Origin: Chitinophaga arvensicola
GTDB lineage: Bacteria > Bacteroidota > Bacteroidia > Chitinophagales > Chitinophagaceae
Reading direction: 5' to 3'
DNA: 64,000 nt
Assembly (NCBI RefSeq): GCF_900110835.1
Contig: NZ_FOJG01000001.1
Coordinates: 434,001 to 498,000, forward strand
Part shown: positions 53,416-63,192 of the stretch, piece after piece
Layout of the letters: each line of letters begins with the position of its first letter
How positions within the stretch are numbered: the first letter of the stretch is position 1
The notes under the pieces: model-generated
Told to the model about the DNA's origin: nothing
What the model saw: only the letters and a program-made list of their open reading frames with translations
Database searches by the model: none
Position numbers and translations under genes: made by a program

Positions 53416-55773
53416 TTACTCCGCTTTTAAAGCTGTAACAGGATTACTCAATGCCGCCTTTATTGACTGATAACTCACAGTGGCCAGCGCAATCAGCACT
53501 GCCAGCACACCGGCGATGATAAAGATCCAGGCTGATAAGTCAGTATGATAGGCAAATCCGGACAACCAGTTATTCATCATATACCAGCTGACAGGCGTAG
53601 CCAGTAAAATACCGATGATCACCAGTGTGAGGAATTCTCTTGAAAGCAGGCTGGTAACATTCATCACCGATGCGCCCAATATCTTCCGGATACCAATTTC
53701 TTTCTTCCGTTGCTCCGCAGTGAAAACAGACAATCCGAATAAACCAAGACACGAAATCAGCACCGCTACAACAGCGAATACCTGTGCCAGCTTGCGGAGC
53801 ATCGTTTCCGACTGGTACATATTATCGAAGGTTTCATCCAGGAAATGGTAATCTACCGGATAACCAGGATTCAATGTGGTAAATATTTTTTCTACAGCGG
53901 CCACCTGGCCGGCGACCTCTCCTTTGCCCAACCGCAGCATCATGTAGCTACTTTCCTTTGGCTGTAACATGATCACCATAGGCGTGATATTTTCCCGCAG
54001 GGAATTAAAATGATAATCTTTTACCACACCAATAATGGTCCCCTTTCCACGCCAGAAACTAATCTGTTTTCCTATGGGATGTGCCATTCCCATTACGCGG
54101 GCGGCTGTTTCGTTGATGATATAAGCGGCAGAATCAGAAGCAAAGTCGCGTGAAAAATCTCTTCCTTCTTTCATACTGATACCCATCGTCGTAGCATAGT
54201 CATATCCTACCATCTGAGGGGCGGTATTCAGTATCAGTTTTTCCGGTTTTCCTTCCCAGGACAAATCCGCACTGCTACCGCTGCCAGACAATGGCAAAAA
54301 GCTGTTGTAGGTGAAGGATTTTACCTGTGGCAACTGTGCCAGCGACTGCTCCACTGCTGTCCGTTTAGATTCAAAATGATCATCGAGGGACACATACATG
54401 ATATTCTCCCGGTCAATGCCGAGGTTACGATGATAGATGTATTGCATCTGGCTGTAGATCACTACACTACCTACAATGAAGATAAAAGAAAGTACAAACT
54501 GCAGCACCACCAGGTTTTTCCTGAAAATTGATGCGCCGCTGCCACTGCTCAGGTCTCCTTTCAGCACTTTCACAGGCAAAAAGCGCGACAGTACAAATGC
54601 AGGATAACTACCCGCCAGTAAGCCTGTTACCAGGATCACGGCTAACACGCCCAGCAAATATTTCCCTATCACCGGCAGGGTGAAAGCAATGTGTTTTCCG
54701 GTAAAATTATTAAACACCGGCATCAGGAAATACACAACTACGGCAGCCGATAAAGCAGCGATAGCACACATTAATATCGCTTCGCCGGTAAACTGCCCGA
54801 TCAGTGACATCCGTGATGCCCCCATCGCTTTACGTACTCCTACTTCCCTTGCCCTTTTGGACGCCTGGGCCGTAGAAAGATTCATGAAGTTGATACACGC
54901 GATAGCCAGCACAATGAGCGCAGTGATAAAGAATAAACGTACATACTCAATTCTTCCACCTGCAACTTTACCATTCTCATATTTTTCATGCAGATATACG
55001 TCCTCAAAGGGTTGCAGCCATACCTGATCTTTTCTGTCGGGATATTGCTGATGGAAATATCGTTGCATTTTTGTGGTTAACGCCGGTATATCTGTACCTG
55101 CTTTTACCACCATGTAATTAGTAACACTATAGCTTCCCGGCCGCAGTAACCAGGAATCTTCCTGCAAGGTTCTTGCAAAGGGCAGAATGAAATCAAATTG
55201 CATAGAAGATGCGGCAGGCACATCTTTCGCAATGCCGGTTACCTGTAGCGACTGGTTATCATTGATAGTAACGATCTTTCCGATGATGTCGGTGCTACCG
55301 TAAATTTTCTTTGCAAATGATGCTGTCAGCACAATAGCATCAGGCTGGGTTAAGGCGGTATGCTTGTTTCCCGCCAGTAAAGGAAAGTCCATTTCCTCCA
55401 GTATATTGGGAGAAGCGAATACATATTTATTCTCCAGGTACATCTGTTGCGCAGTTCTGAACACCACATTATTTCCTGTACTCCGGATGTTTACATTAGC
55501 CGTTATTTCCGGGAAACTGCTTTTTATCTGCTCTCCCATAATGTAGGGAGTAACGCCCATAGTGCGTATACCACCCCAGTCCACATTCACTTGCAGTCGA
55601 TAAATATTTTTTCCGTTCGTATGAAATTTATCTACATTATACTCGTCCAAAACCCAGCATAAAATAAACATACAGATAGCCATACCAAACGCCAGTCCTG
55701 CAATATTTATCGCAGCAAAGAAGCGGCTTCTTTTCAGATTCCTCCAGGCAATACGGAAATAGTTCTTAATCAT
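53416..55773 (-). CDS. FtsX/MacB-type ABC permease 2 of 7
   Basis: A 785-residue paralogue, the shortest, beginning MIKNYFRIAWRNLKRSRFFA. First FtsX signature RAREVGVRKAMGASRMS, second QRKKEIGIRKILGASV, closing NPVTALKAE. The loop WLQPFEDVYLHEKYENG before the first FtsX domain is the typical family segment. It starts 2 nt after the stop of permease 1, indicating tight coupling. Confidence 0.93.
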   Translation of the reverse strand: MIKNYFRIAWRNLKRSRFFAAINIAGLAFGMAICMFILCWVLDEYNVDKFHTNGKNIYRLQVNVDWGGIRTMGVTPYIMGEQIKSSFPEITANVNIRSTGNNVVFRTAQQMYLENKYVFASPNILEEMDFPLLAGNKHTALTQPDAIVLTASFAKKIYGSTDIIGKIVTINDNQSLQVTGIAKDVPAASSMQFDFILPFARTLQEDSWLLRPGSYSVTNYMVVKAGTDIPALTTKMQRYFHQQYPDRKDQVWLQPFEDVYLHEKYENGKVAGGRIEYVRLFFITALIVLAIACINFMNLSTAQASKRAREVGVRKAMGASRMSLIGQFTGEAILMCAIAALSAAVVVYFLMPVFNNFTGKHIAFTLPVIGKYLLGVLAVILVTGLLAGSYPAFVLSRFLPVKVLKGDLSSGSGASIFRKNLVVLQFVLSFIFIVGSVVIYSQMQYIYHRNLGIDRENIMYVSLDDHFESKRTAVEQSLAQLPQVKSFTYNSFLPLSGSGSSADLSWEGKPEKLILNTAPQMVGYDYATTMGISMKEGRDFSRDFASDSAAYIINETAARVMGMAHPIGKQISFWRGKGTIIGVVKDYHFNSLRENITPMVIMLQPKESSYMMLRLGKGEVAGQVAAVEKIFTTLNPGYPVDYHFLDETFDNMYQSETMLRKLAQVFAVVAVLISCLGLFGLSVFTAEQRKKEIGIRKILGASVMNVTSLLSREFLTLVIIGILLATPVSWYMMNNWLSGFAYHTDLSAWIFIIAGVLAVLIALATVSYQSIKAALSNPVTALKAE

Positions 55774-55775
55774 GT

Positions 55776-58181
55776 TTATTCGGATCTAAGTGATTTAACC
55801 GGATTGATTAATGCCGATCTGATGGATTGTAAGCTGATGGTACAGAGAGCAATCACTGTCACCACTGCTGCGGTGAGTACAAATACCCACCATTCTACGT
55901 GTATCCTGAAAGCAAAATGTTGCAACCATTTTTCCATGCCGTACCAGGCTATGGGAGAAGCAATACAAATGCCTATCAGTACCAGTTTAAGAAAGTCTTT
56001 GGATAACAACAGCGAGATATTCGCGACAGAAGCACCCAATACTTTCCGGATACCGATTTCCTTGGTGCGTTGCCGGGCAATGAGCATAGACAATCCCAGC
56101 AAGCCCATACAGGCAATAAAGATCGCAAGACCGGAGAATATTCCAAACAGCTTACCGAGTGTACGTTCAGACGCATACTGCTGCTGTATATCATTCTCCA
56201 CGAAAGAAAAATTAAAAGGTGTTTCCGGTATAATGCTGTTCCATGTTTCTTCTACCCGTTTCATCAGCGCTTTGTGATCGCCGGGAGCCAGCCGAAGTGT
56301 AATGATGCCAACTTCCTCGGACCGCACCAGGTAAATGATCGGCTCTACCGGCAGTTGCAGGGAGCGGAGGTTAAAGTCTTCCACCACACCTACAATGGTG
56401 CCATGCCTGCTCATGTATCCGGGTCTCCATTCAATTCTTTTTCCCACTGCATCATCCTTGTAGCCAAGTTGACGGGCGGCTGCCTGGTTGATGATAAATG
56501 CGTCGGAAGAATCTGTGGCCAGTGCTGGGTTAAAATCCCGGCCGGATACCAGCTTGATACCTGTTGTTTTGAGCAGGTCAAAATCTGACTGTATGATACC
56601 CGCTACGAAGCCATCTTTGTCTTCCGCCCCTTCCCGCATCACCGGGTTGTTGCTAAACACGCCGCTTCCCATCAGAAAGTTGTGCATGGACGCATGTTTC
56701 ACGCCAGACAAGTTTAAAAAAGAAGTCTTCAGCAGGGCTGCTTTACTATTATTGGAAACGTATACATTGACCAGGTGTTCTTTATCAAAACCAAGGTTCT
56801 TGGTTTGCCAGTAGCGCAGCTGGGAGAATACCACGACCGTGGAAATAATCAATGCCACGGCTACGGCGAATTGCGCCACCACCAATCCCTGACGGACCAG
56901 CACCCGGGAACCGGAAGTAATAAAATTTCCTTTCAGCACCCGTACCGGTATTAATCCGGAGAGATAAAGCGCCGGGTAGCTGCCGGCAATCAGTCCTACT
57001 CCCAATACCAGCAATAGTATGCTGGTATACAGGAAAGCATCGGCGAATGACAACAGGTGTAATTCTTTGCCTGTAATAGTATTGAACGTTGGTAATAATG
57101 CCACTACCAGCACTATCGCCAACAGGAAAGATGCAATGCTGATCACCAGTGATTCTGTGAGAAACTGTAGAATAAGGCTTTTCCTTTCGGCGCCTAATAC
57201 TTTTCTTAAACCCACTTCTTTCGCTCTCTCCTGTGCTCTTGCTGTGGTGAGGTTCATGAAATTGATGCACGCGATCAGGATCAGGAAGGCCGCAATGGCG
57301 ATATATAACCAGATCATCGGGGAATTATCTACCCCCTTATCGCCCTGCGGGTGCAGGTGTACATTGCCAACCGGTTGTAGTTCCAGCGAAAACTGGATAT
57401 TAAGTCTTTTAAGTATCCCGCCAATGTGCGTGGATACAAAGGTGTTTAATGCTTTGGTAAGATGGGCAGGTGTCTGGTGTTCTTCCAGCTGCACATAGGT
57501 AACGTTGTTGCCAAACAGGAACCATTGTTGTTCCAGCCGGTTGTCTGTTTTAAGGTTCTGGGTGATCAGCGTGGCGTACGACTGAATCATCGTAAGGCGC
57601 AGATCTGTATTGGCGGGAAAATCTTTTGCGATACCGGTCACCGTGCAACTGTAATCATTGCCTACCTTGATCATTTTCCCCATCGCCGGTTCATTGCCGA
57701 AATATCTTTTTGCAGCCGATTCCGTTAATACGATAGAATAAGGTTCTTTTAAAACAGTAGCGGGATTTCCTTCCAGCAACGGAAAATTAAATACCTGGAA
57801 AAACGGGGCATCGGCGTAGCCGGTATGGGCATCCCAGATTTTCTTATCTCCCACTGTAAAAAGGGTATTATCAGGAGCATAGATACGAACGGCTTCTTTA
57901 ATACCGCTGATATCCTTTTTTAGATTGGGGCCTATGGGAAACTGTGTAGCAGCATCGTGCTCAGTGGTGTTGGAAGACCCACGGGTAGACGATGTAGTAA
58001 CCCGGTAGAGATGATCTGCGTGAGGATGGAATTTATCAAAACTTAACTCATCGCGCACATACAGCACAATCAGCATACAGCAGGCCATGCCTACTGCCAG
58101 TCCGGAGATATTGATCACCGTAATAAACTTATGTCGCTGCAGATGGCGAATGGCAACTTTGAAATAATTCCGAAACATCAT
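55776..58181 (-). CDS. FtsX/MacB-type ABC permease 1 of 7
   Basis: An 801-residue paralogue, first of the run, beginning MMFRNYFKVAIRHLQRHKFI. First FtsX signature RAKEVGLRKVLGAERKS, second RQRTKEIGIRKVLGASV, closing NPVKSLRSE. It has the LQPVGNVHLHPQGD segment before the first FtsX domain and GVVEDFNLRSLQLPVEPIIY in the second periplasmic domain. It follows the first ATPase gene by 29 nt. Substrate is unknown; relatives export macrolides, peptides, or move lipoproteins. Confidence 0.93.
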   Translation of the reverse strand: MMFRNYFKVAIRHLQRHKFITVINISGLAVGMACCMLIVLYVRDELSFDKFHPHADHLYRVTTSSTRGSSNTTEHDAATQFPIGPNLKKDISGIKEAVRIYAPDNTLFTVGDKKIWDAHTGYADAPFFQVFNFPLLEGNPATVLKEPYSIVLTESAAKRYFGNEPAMGKMIKVGNDYSCTVTGIAKDFPANTDLRLTMIQSYATLITQNLKTDNRLEQQWFLFGNNVTYVQLEEHQTPAHLTKALNTFVSTHIGGILKRLNIQFSLELQPVGNVHLHPQGDKGVDNSPMIWLYIAIAAFLILIACINFMNLTTARAQERAKEVGLRKVLGAERKSLILQFLTESLVISIASFLLAIVLVVALLPTFNTITGKELHLLSFADAFLYTSILLLVLGVGLIAGSYPALYLSGLIPVRVLKGNFITSGSRVLVRQGLVVAQFAVAVALIISTVVVFSQLRYWQTKNLGFDKEHLVNVYVSNNSKAALLKTSFLNLSGVKHASMHNFLMGSGVFSNNPVMREGAEDKDGFVAGIIQSDFDLLKTTGIKLVSGRDFNPALATDSSDAFIINQAAARQLGYKDDAVGKRIEWRPGYMSRHGTIVGVVEDFNLRSLQLPVEPIIYLVRSEEVGIITLRLAPGDHKALMKRVEETWNSIIPETPFNFSFVENDIQQQYASERTLGKLFGIFSGLAIFIACMGLLGLSMLIARQRTKEIGIRKVLGASVANISLLLSKDFLKLVLIGICIASPIAWYGMEKWLQHFAFRIHVEWWVFVLTAAVVTVIALCTISLQSIRSALINPVKSLRSE

Positions 58182-58210
58182 GATGTGGTTTTAGAATGGC
58201 GGTAAAAAAA

Positions 58211-58900
58211 TCACACATGAAACTGTTCCTTGATATTCTCTGTCACCACACGTCCATCAAACAGGTTGATAATACGGTGGGCAAAGCCGGCATCATAGGG
58301 TGAGTGCGTCACCATGATCAGTGTGGTACCTGCATTGTTCAGTTCCTGTAACAGCTTCATTACTTCTTCTCCGTTAGTGGAATCCAGGTTACCTGTGGGC
58401 TCATCCGCCAGGATCAGGTTAGGCTTGGCTACCACGGCACGTGCAATGGCTACCCTTTGCTGCTGACCACCGGACAACTGCTGCGGGAAGTGATTGCGGC
58501 GGTGCATGATGTTCATACGTTCCAGTACTTCTTCTACTTTCACCTTTCTCTCTGCAGCAGGTACTTTCAGGTACAGTAATGGTAATTCCACGTTCTCGAA
58601 AACAGTGAGTTCATCGATCAGGTTAAAGCTCTGGAATACAAAGCCAATAGAGCCTTTACGAAGCTGCGCTCTTTGTCTTTCACTCATACGCGCTACCTCT
58701 TTATCCCAGAAGTGGTACTCGCCATGGCTCGGATTATCCAGCAGCCCCAATATGTTCAGCAAAGTAGATTTGCCGCAACCGGAGGGGCCCATGATGGCTA
58801 CAAACTCGCCATCCTGCACTTCCATGTTAATACCATTGAGAGCAGTGGTTTCTACCTCTTCTGTTGTAAACAGCTTCTGTAAGTTAACAGTGCGTATCAT
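58211..58900 (-). CDS. ABC transporter ATPase (MacB/LolD type), canonical
   Basis: A 229-residue ATPase with intact motifs: Walker [11 protein letters not shown]-loop FVFQSFNL, signature [14 protein letters not shown], Walker B LILADEP, D-loop GNLDS and H-loop VTHS. The PxxLxxR-type spacing and '[12 protein letters not shown]' insert are typical for ATPases that serve FtsX-type permeases by mechanotransmission. It lies between the first adaptor (47 nt) and the first permease (29 nt), the MacA-MacB order. It probably energises all seven permeases, perhaps together with the variant ATPase at 40582. Confidence 0.94.
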   Translation of the reverse strand: MIRTVNLQKLFTTEEVETTALNGINMEVQDGEFVAIMGPSGCGKSTLLNILGLLDNPSHGEYHFWDKEVARMSERQRAQLRKGSIGFVFQSFNLIDELTVFENVELPLLYLKVPAAERKVKVEEVLERMNIMHRRNHFPQQLSGGQQQRVAIARAVVAKPNLILADEPTGNLDSTNGEEVMKLLQELNNAGTTLIMVTHSPYDAGFAHRIINLFDGRVVTENIKEQFHV

Positions 58901-58947
58901 AAGTGTTTGTTATTTTAAATGCTAGTTTATAAAAAAATGGATGAATA

Positions 58948-60195
58948 CTAAAAGGATAAAACATCTTTATTCCCGAAATTCTCATAAGAAGAAGTAATCA
59001 CCTGGTCTCCGGGCTGTAAGCCTTCCAGTACTTCAAAATATAAAGGATTTTTACGGCCCAGCGAAATATTACGTTTTACTGCACGGTTGCCGTTTTTGTC
59101 TACAACATACACCCAGTTACCACCGGTATCGGAGAAAAAGCCACCGAGTGGTAAGAGGATGGCTTCGGCGGACTTACCCAATACAAGGCGGATAGGAGAG
59201 GATTGTCCACGACGGATGCCTTCCGGCATATTCTTTTCGAAAGTCATATCGGCCTGAAAACGACCGCTTTTTACTTCCGGGTATACTTTGGTAACGATCA
59301 TATCGTAGGATTTGCCGTCGAATTCGAAAGTTGCTTTCAATCCGGCAAATACCTGGGAAACGTAGTGTTCATCGATATCGGCACGTAATTTAAACCCGTT
59401 CAGGTCATCAATCTGGCCAATGTTCTGACCGGCGGTGATGCTGGATCCCACTTCCACATCTATGGAAGAAAGCTGTCCGGATACCGGGGCCCGTACAATC
59501 AGGCTGTTGAGGTTTTCCCGCATCAGTTCCAGGTTACGCTGGGTTCTGGCCAGGGTACCTTCCAACTGGGTAATCTGCATTTTAGCGTTATCCTGCTGGT
59601 ATTTCTGGGATTGTAGCTGGATGTCTTTCTGGCGGAGTAAACCTTCCAGCTCAAATTTGTTCTTATTAAAATCCTGGCGGGCTACTATCTTCTCTTCTAC
59701 CAGTTGCTTGTTGCGGTCGTACAGGTCTTGTGCAGCCTCAATCTTGGCGTCTATATCGGAGATATTTTGTTGCATGGTAAACTCCTGCTGACGGATGCTC
59801 AGACGGGTATTCTGCAATTCATTGCGTAACCGGTAGATCTCTGTTTCATGATTCACGAAATCCATCATCATGTGCTGGTTATCCAAGCGGAGGATGGAAT
59901 CCCCTTCTTTTACCATGCTGCCACCGTCGAGATACTTACGGCTTACATAGCCACCTTCAATGGCATCGAGGCGGATGGTCTTCAAAGGCATTACCACGGC
60001 GGTAACGGCGATATATACATCAAAAGTGCCTTTCTTTACTGTAGAGATAGTGATTTTGTCTTTTTCTACATTCAGGGTGGCCCGGTGATCTGCAAAGACC
60101 AGCATATACAGTAGCAGCATTGCTACCACACCACCACCCCCTATCATCAGGATGCGCTTTTTATTCCAAAACTTCTTTTCTAATTTTCTGTCCAT
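58948..60195 (-). CDS. Efflux adaptor (membrane-fusion protein, HlyD/MacA-like), first gene of the export array
   Basis: A ~415-residue adaptor with an N-terminal basic segment and one membrane helix (ILMIGGGGVVAMLLLYMLVF), followed by split lipoyl domain (GGYVSRKYLDGGSMVKEGDS and LIVRAPVSGQLSSIDVEVGS), a long coiled coil (~100-210), a beta-barrel (KLRADIDEHYVSQVFAGL) and a C-terminal domain ending NFGNKDVLSF. The frame reaches 60240, but ATG 60195 (MDRKLEKKFWNKK) is preferred; it lies about 22 nt after the start predicted from the sigma-54-like promoter at 60229-60244. Confidence 0.9.
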   Translation of the reverse strand: MDRKLEKKFWNKKRILMIGGGGVVAMLLLYMLVFADHRATLNVEKDKITISTVKKGTFDVYIAVTAVVMPLKTIRLDAIEGGYVSRKYLDGGSMVKEGDSILRLDNQHMMMDFVNHETEIYRLRNELQNTRLSIRQQEFTMQQNISDIDAKIEAAQDLYDRNKQLVEEKIVARQDFNKNKFELEGLLRQKDIQLQSQKYQQDNAKMQITQLEGTLARTQRNLELMRENLNSLIVRAPVSGQLSSIDVEVGSSITAGQNIGQIDDLNGFKLRADIDEHYVSQVFAGLKATFEFDGKSYDMIVTKVYPEVKSGRFQADMTFEKNMPEGIRRGQSSPIRLVLGKSAEAILLPLGGFFSDTGGNWVYVVDKNGNRAVKRNISLGRKNPLYFEVLEGLQPGDQVITSSYENFGNKDVLSF

Positions 60196-60228
60196 GTTTT
60201 TTAGCGAAAAGTTTGCTGACCGGAGAAA

Positions 60229-60244
60229 GTCAATCCACATGCCA
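60229..60244 (-). promoter_or_regulatory. Sigma-54-like (-24/-12) promoter of the export array
   Basis: On the minus strand TGGCATGTGGATTGAC aligns with TGGCACGN4TTGCW at correct spacing; mismatches are T for C at position 6 and A for C at position 15 (the -12 GC reads GA). It lies 33 nt upstream of the adaptor start and 54 nt from the nearer tandem dyad, beside an NtrC-type gene. Confidence 0.55.
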
Positions 60245-60297
60245 AAGCTAAAAACAATCTACCAGCAAGGGTTTCAGAGAAAAACCGTTCAAAAAAA

Positions 60298-60334
60298 CGT
60301 CCTTTGCCGGACAAGCGATGTCCATAATCGGACA
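60298..60334. promoter_or_regulatory. Tandem dyads, candidate enhancer (UAS) for the NtrC-type regulator
   Basis: CGTCC-TTTGCC-GGACA (60298-60313) and TGTCC-ATAATC-GGACA (60319-60334) are two near-identical 16-bp dyads with centres 21 bp apart, i.e. two helical turns. They lie between the divergent adaptor and regulator genes, 54-105 bp upstream of the sigma-54-like element, the standard layout for an enhancer-binding protein. Confidence 0.65.
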
Positions 60335-60412
60335 CTTTTAAAAGTTCCTGAAATTAGCTGTGGCTTTGAAAGAATCTTTGTTTAATATTGTCACCTATTC
60401 ACCCATTCGCAT

Positions 60413-61762
60413 ATGACTACCATGCAACCAGCAAAGATTTTAATTGTAGATGATGATGTAGATGTTTTACGTGCGGCACGCCTGTTACTCAAAAGGCATT
60501 TTGAACAAGTTGATTTTGAGAAGAATCCGCAAAAAATACCCTATCTCGTATCCAACTTTGATTACGATGTAATCCTGCTGGATATGAACTTTACCCGCGA
60601 CCTTAGCAGTGGTAAAGAAGGCTTTGAATGGCTGGACCGTATCCTGGATATCAAACCGGAAACGGCCGTCGTATTATTTACGGCCTATGGCGACGTGGAA
60701 ATGGCCGTAAGAGCCATCAAAGCGGGTGCGGTAGATTTTGTACTCAAACCCTGGGAAAACGAAAAACTGCTGGCCACCATCCAGACAGCCTATAACAAAC
60801 GCGCCGCCCAACAGGATAAACCACCCGCTGCGGTACATCATCCCAGCAACCAGGTAATAGGTAAAAGCCCTGGTATGCTGGCCGTTTTTGATACCGTATC
60901 CAAAGTAGCCGCCACCGACGCCAATATCCTGATCCTCGGAGAAAATGGCACCGGTAAAGATATGCTGGCCAGACAAATACACGCCCAGTCGAACCGCAGC
61001 GCCAAACCCTTCGTCAGCGTAGATCTTGGCGCCATCAGTGAAACCCTTTTTGAAAGTGAACTGTTCGGCCACGTAAAAGGCGCCTTCACCGATGCCCGCG
61101 AAGACCGCCCCGGACGCTTTGAAGAAGCCAACGGCGGCACCATCTTCCTGGACGAAATAGGCAATATCTCTATCCCCTTCCAGGCCAAACTGCTCACCGT
61201 TCTGCAAAACAGACAGGTAACCCGCGTCGGTTCCAATAAAAGTATACCCATCGACGTTAGACTGATCTGCGCTACCAACCGCAATATCCAGCACATGGCA
61301 ACGCAACACCTGTTCAGACAGGATCTGCTCTACCGTATCAATACCATCGAAATAAACCTGCCACCACTGCGCGAACGCGTGGAAGATATTATTCCACTCG
61401 CAGAACATTTCTTGCAATTGTACCGGGATAAATATAAACGCCCGGTCAACAGTATGCACGAATCGCTCATCACACAACTGCAGCGCTACGACTGGCCCGG
61501 TAATATCCGCGAACTGCAACATGCACTGGAAAGAGCCGTGATCCTTTCACAAGGAAAAACGCTGCAACCAAAAGATGTGTTTGTGAAAAATAATAACAAC
61601 GCAGATCAGTCCATGGATACCGGTTACAACCTGGAAGAAATGGAACGCAATATCATTTCCCAGGCCATGAAAAAGTGCAATGGCAACATCACCGAAGCCG
61701 CAAAAGAATTAGGCCTCAGCAGAGCCGCACTCTACAGACGACTGGAAAAATATAACATATAG
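60413..61762 (+). CDS. Sigma-54-dependent response regulator (NtrC family), divergent from export array
   Basis: A 449-residue enhancer-binding protein. Receiver: ILIVDDDVDVLRAARLLLKR, phospho-Asp in VILLDMNFTRD, a short SSGKEG insert, VLFTAYGDVEMA and FVLKPWE. AAA+ domain: Walker A GENGTGKDM, sigma-54 contact loop GAFTDA (Asp for the usual Gly, a known functional variant), Walker [12 protein letters not shown]. Fis-type HTH: NITEAAKELGLSRAALYRRL. It is 51 nt upstream of its kinase. The tandem dyads between it and the export array are the expected binding site, probably used for autoregulation as well. Confidence 0.95.
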   Translation: MTTMQPAKILIVDDDVDVLRAARLLLKRHFEQVDFEKNPQKIPYLVSNFDYDVILLDMNFTRDLSSGKEGFEWLDRILDIKPETAVVLFTAYGDVEMAVRAIKAGAVDFVLKPWENEKLLATIQTAYNKRAAQQDKPPAAVHHPSNQVIGKSPGMLAVFDTVSKVAATDANILILGENGTGKDMLARQIHAQSNRSAKPFVSVDLGAISETLFESELFGHVKGAFTDAREDRPGRFEEANGGTIFLDEIGNISIPFQAKLLTVLQNRQVTRVGSNKSIPIDVRLICATNRNIQHMATQHLFRQDLLYRINTIEINLPPLRERVEDIIPLAEHFLQLYRDKYKRPVNSMHESLITQLQRYDWPGNIRELQHALERAVILSQGKTLQPKDVFVKNNNNADQSMDTGYNLEEMERNIISQAMKKCNGNITEAAKELGLSRAALYRRLEKYNI

Positions 61763-61813
61763 CCCTGTCAGCGGTGAGCGATATGGCTCACCCTTGCCGG
61801 CTAAAATCTCCGC

Positions 61814-63154
61814 ATGAATCGTTTCAGCATTAATATCAGTTTAAGGGTCATCCTCCTGGCCATTACCCTTACAGCAGCCATCTGGTTGTACATGCATGGC
61901 ATGCAGCCGCTGGCATTCCTGCTGCTTCCGCTGATACTGCTGCAGTTATACGGGATCTACTATTATCTGAACAGGATCAACCGCAAACTGACCCTCTTCC
62001 TGGAGTCTATCCGTTACGAAGATTTTTCTATACGGTTCAGCGCCGACAATAAACTGGGCAAAAGCTTCAGTATGCTCAATCACCAGTTCAACGAAGTACT
62101 GGAGGCCTTCCGGCAAACACGCGCAGAAAAAGAAGCCAACCTGAAATACATCGACACGATTGTACAACATATCAGCATCGGGGTACTGTCTTTCGATACA
62201 GAAGGGAAAATTGAGCTGATCAATCCTGCAGCCTTCCGGCTGATGGGTATTTACCGCCTGCGTAATATCCACGAGCTGAAAACCGTACACCCCGGACTGG
62301 CAGAACTGTTGATGGAATTATCTTCCGGGAATAAAACCCTGTATGCCACCAGGCAGGAACAACAGCTGTCGATCCATGCCGCTACAGTTCGCTTGCAGGG
62401 GCGGCTCATCAAACTGATTTCTATCCAGAATATTCACTCAGAACTCCAGAAAAAAGAACTGGAAGCTTGGCAGAACCTGACGAAAATACTCCGCCACGAA
62501 ATCATGAATTCCGTGACCCCGATTGTATCACTGATCGGTACCATGCAGGAAATCGTGGACATGGATATTGCTCCCGGAGCCCAGCACCAGGAAGGTATCA
62601 GCGACCTGCGCGAAGCCCTGCAAACCGTGGAAAGTCGTAGTAAAGGCATCATGAACTTTGTAAATGCCTACCGCGATTACACCACCCTCCCACAACCACA
62701 ATTCACCAGCGTTAATGTAAGATCGCTGGTTACTTCTGTTGGCAGCCTCTTCCAGGCCGATATGAAACAGGCAGGCATCCAGTTTACCCTGGAAACAGAT
62801 GCCGAAAACATGGAGATCCACGCCGATATATCACAACTCCAGATGGTATTGATCAACCTGGTGAAAAATGCCATGGATGCGCTGGAGCAAACACAACATG
62901 CCGCCATTAGTATAAAGCTGTATCTCAACAACATACAACAGATCTGCATAGAAGTAACGGACAATGGCCCGGGTATCGATCACGATGCGATGAACAAAAT
63001 CTTTATTCCCTTTTTCACCACCAAGAAGAAAGGCTCTGGTATTGGTCTGAGCTTGTCACAACAGATCATACAAATGCATGGCGGCCAACTCAAGGTAATG
63101 AGCCCGGGCGTTAACGGCAACGGTACTACGTTTTATATTTTGCTGAATACCTGA
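61814..63154 (+). CDS. NtrY-like membrane sensor histidine kinase
   Basis: A 446-residue kinase with two N-terminal helices (VILLAITLTAAIWLYM and LAFLLLPLILLQLYGIYYYL) and almost no periplasmic loop between them, so it probably senses the membrane or a transporter rather than a soluble ligand. Then follow a HAMP-like linker, a PAS domain (~105-190; IVQHISIGVLSFDTEGKI), HisKA with ILRHEIMNSVTPIVSL (~220) and HATPase with VLINLVKNAMDAL, VTDNGPGI and GSGIGLSLSQQII. The HEIMNSVTPI motif is characteristic of NtrY-type kinases. It is co-transcribed with the sigma-54 regulator. Confidence 0.93.
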   Translation: MNRFSINISLRVILLAITLTAAIWLYMHGMQPLAFLLLPLILLQLYGIYYYLNRINRKLTLFLESIRYEDFSIRFSADNKLGKSFSMLNHQFNEVLEAFRQTRAEKEANLKYIDTIVQHISIGVLSFDTEGKIELINPAAFRLMGIYRLRNIHELKTVHPGLAELLMELSSGNKTLYATRQEQQLSIHAATVRLQGRLIKLISIQNIHSELQKKELEAWQNLTKILRHEIMNSVTPIVSLIGTMQEIVDMDIAPGAQHQEGISDLREALQTVESRSKGIMNFVNAYRDYTTLPQPQFTSVNVRSLVTSVGSLFQADMKQAGIQFTLETDAENMEIHADISQLQMVLINLVKNAMDALEQTQHAAISIKLYLNNIQQICIEVTDNGPGIDHDAMNKIFIPFFTTKKKGSGIGLSLSQQIIQMHGGQLKVMSPGVNGNGTTFYILLNT

Positions 63155-63192
63155 CAGAATATTTGTAAATTGATAATATAATCCCTTTCCGT

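Noticed and set aside
37577..60195. Tandem permeases as a recent duplication or assembly artefact
   Set aside because: The seven proteins differ in length, signature residues and C-termini, so they are diverged paralogues, not copies of one sequence.
60674..61522. 282-codon minus-strand frame opposite the sigma-54 regulator
   Set aside because: Its length comes from the codon bias of the real gene on the other strand; no domain content.
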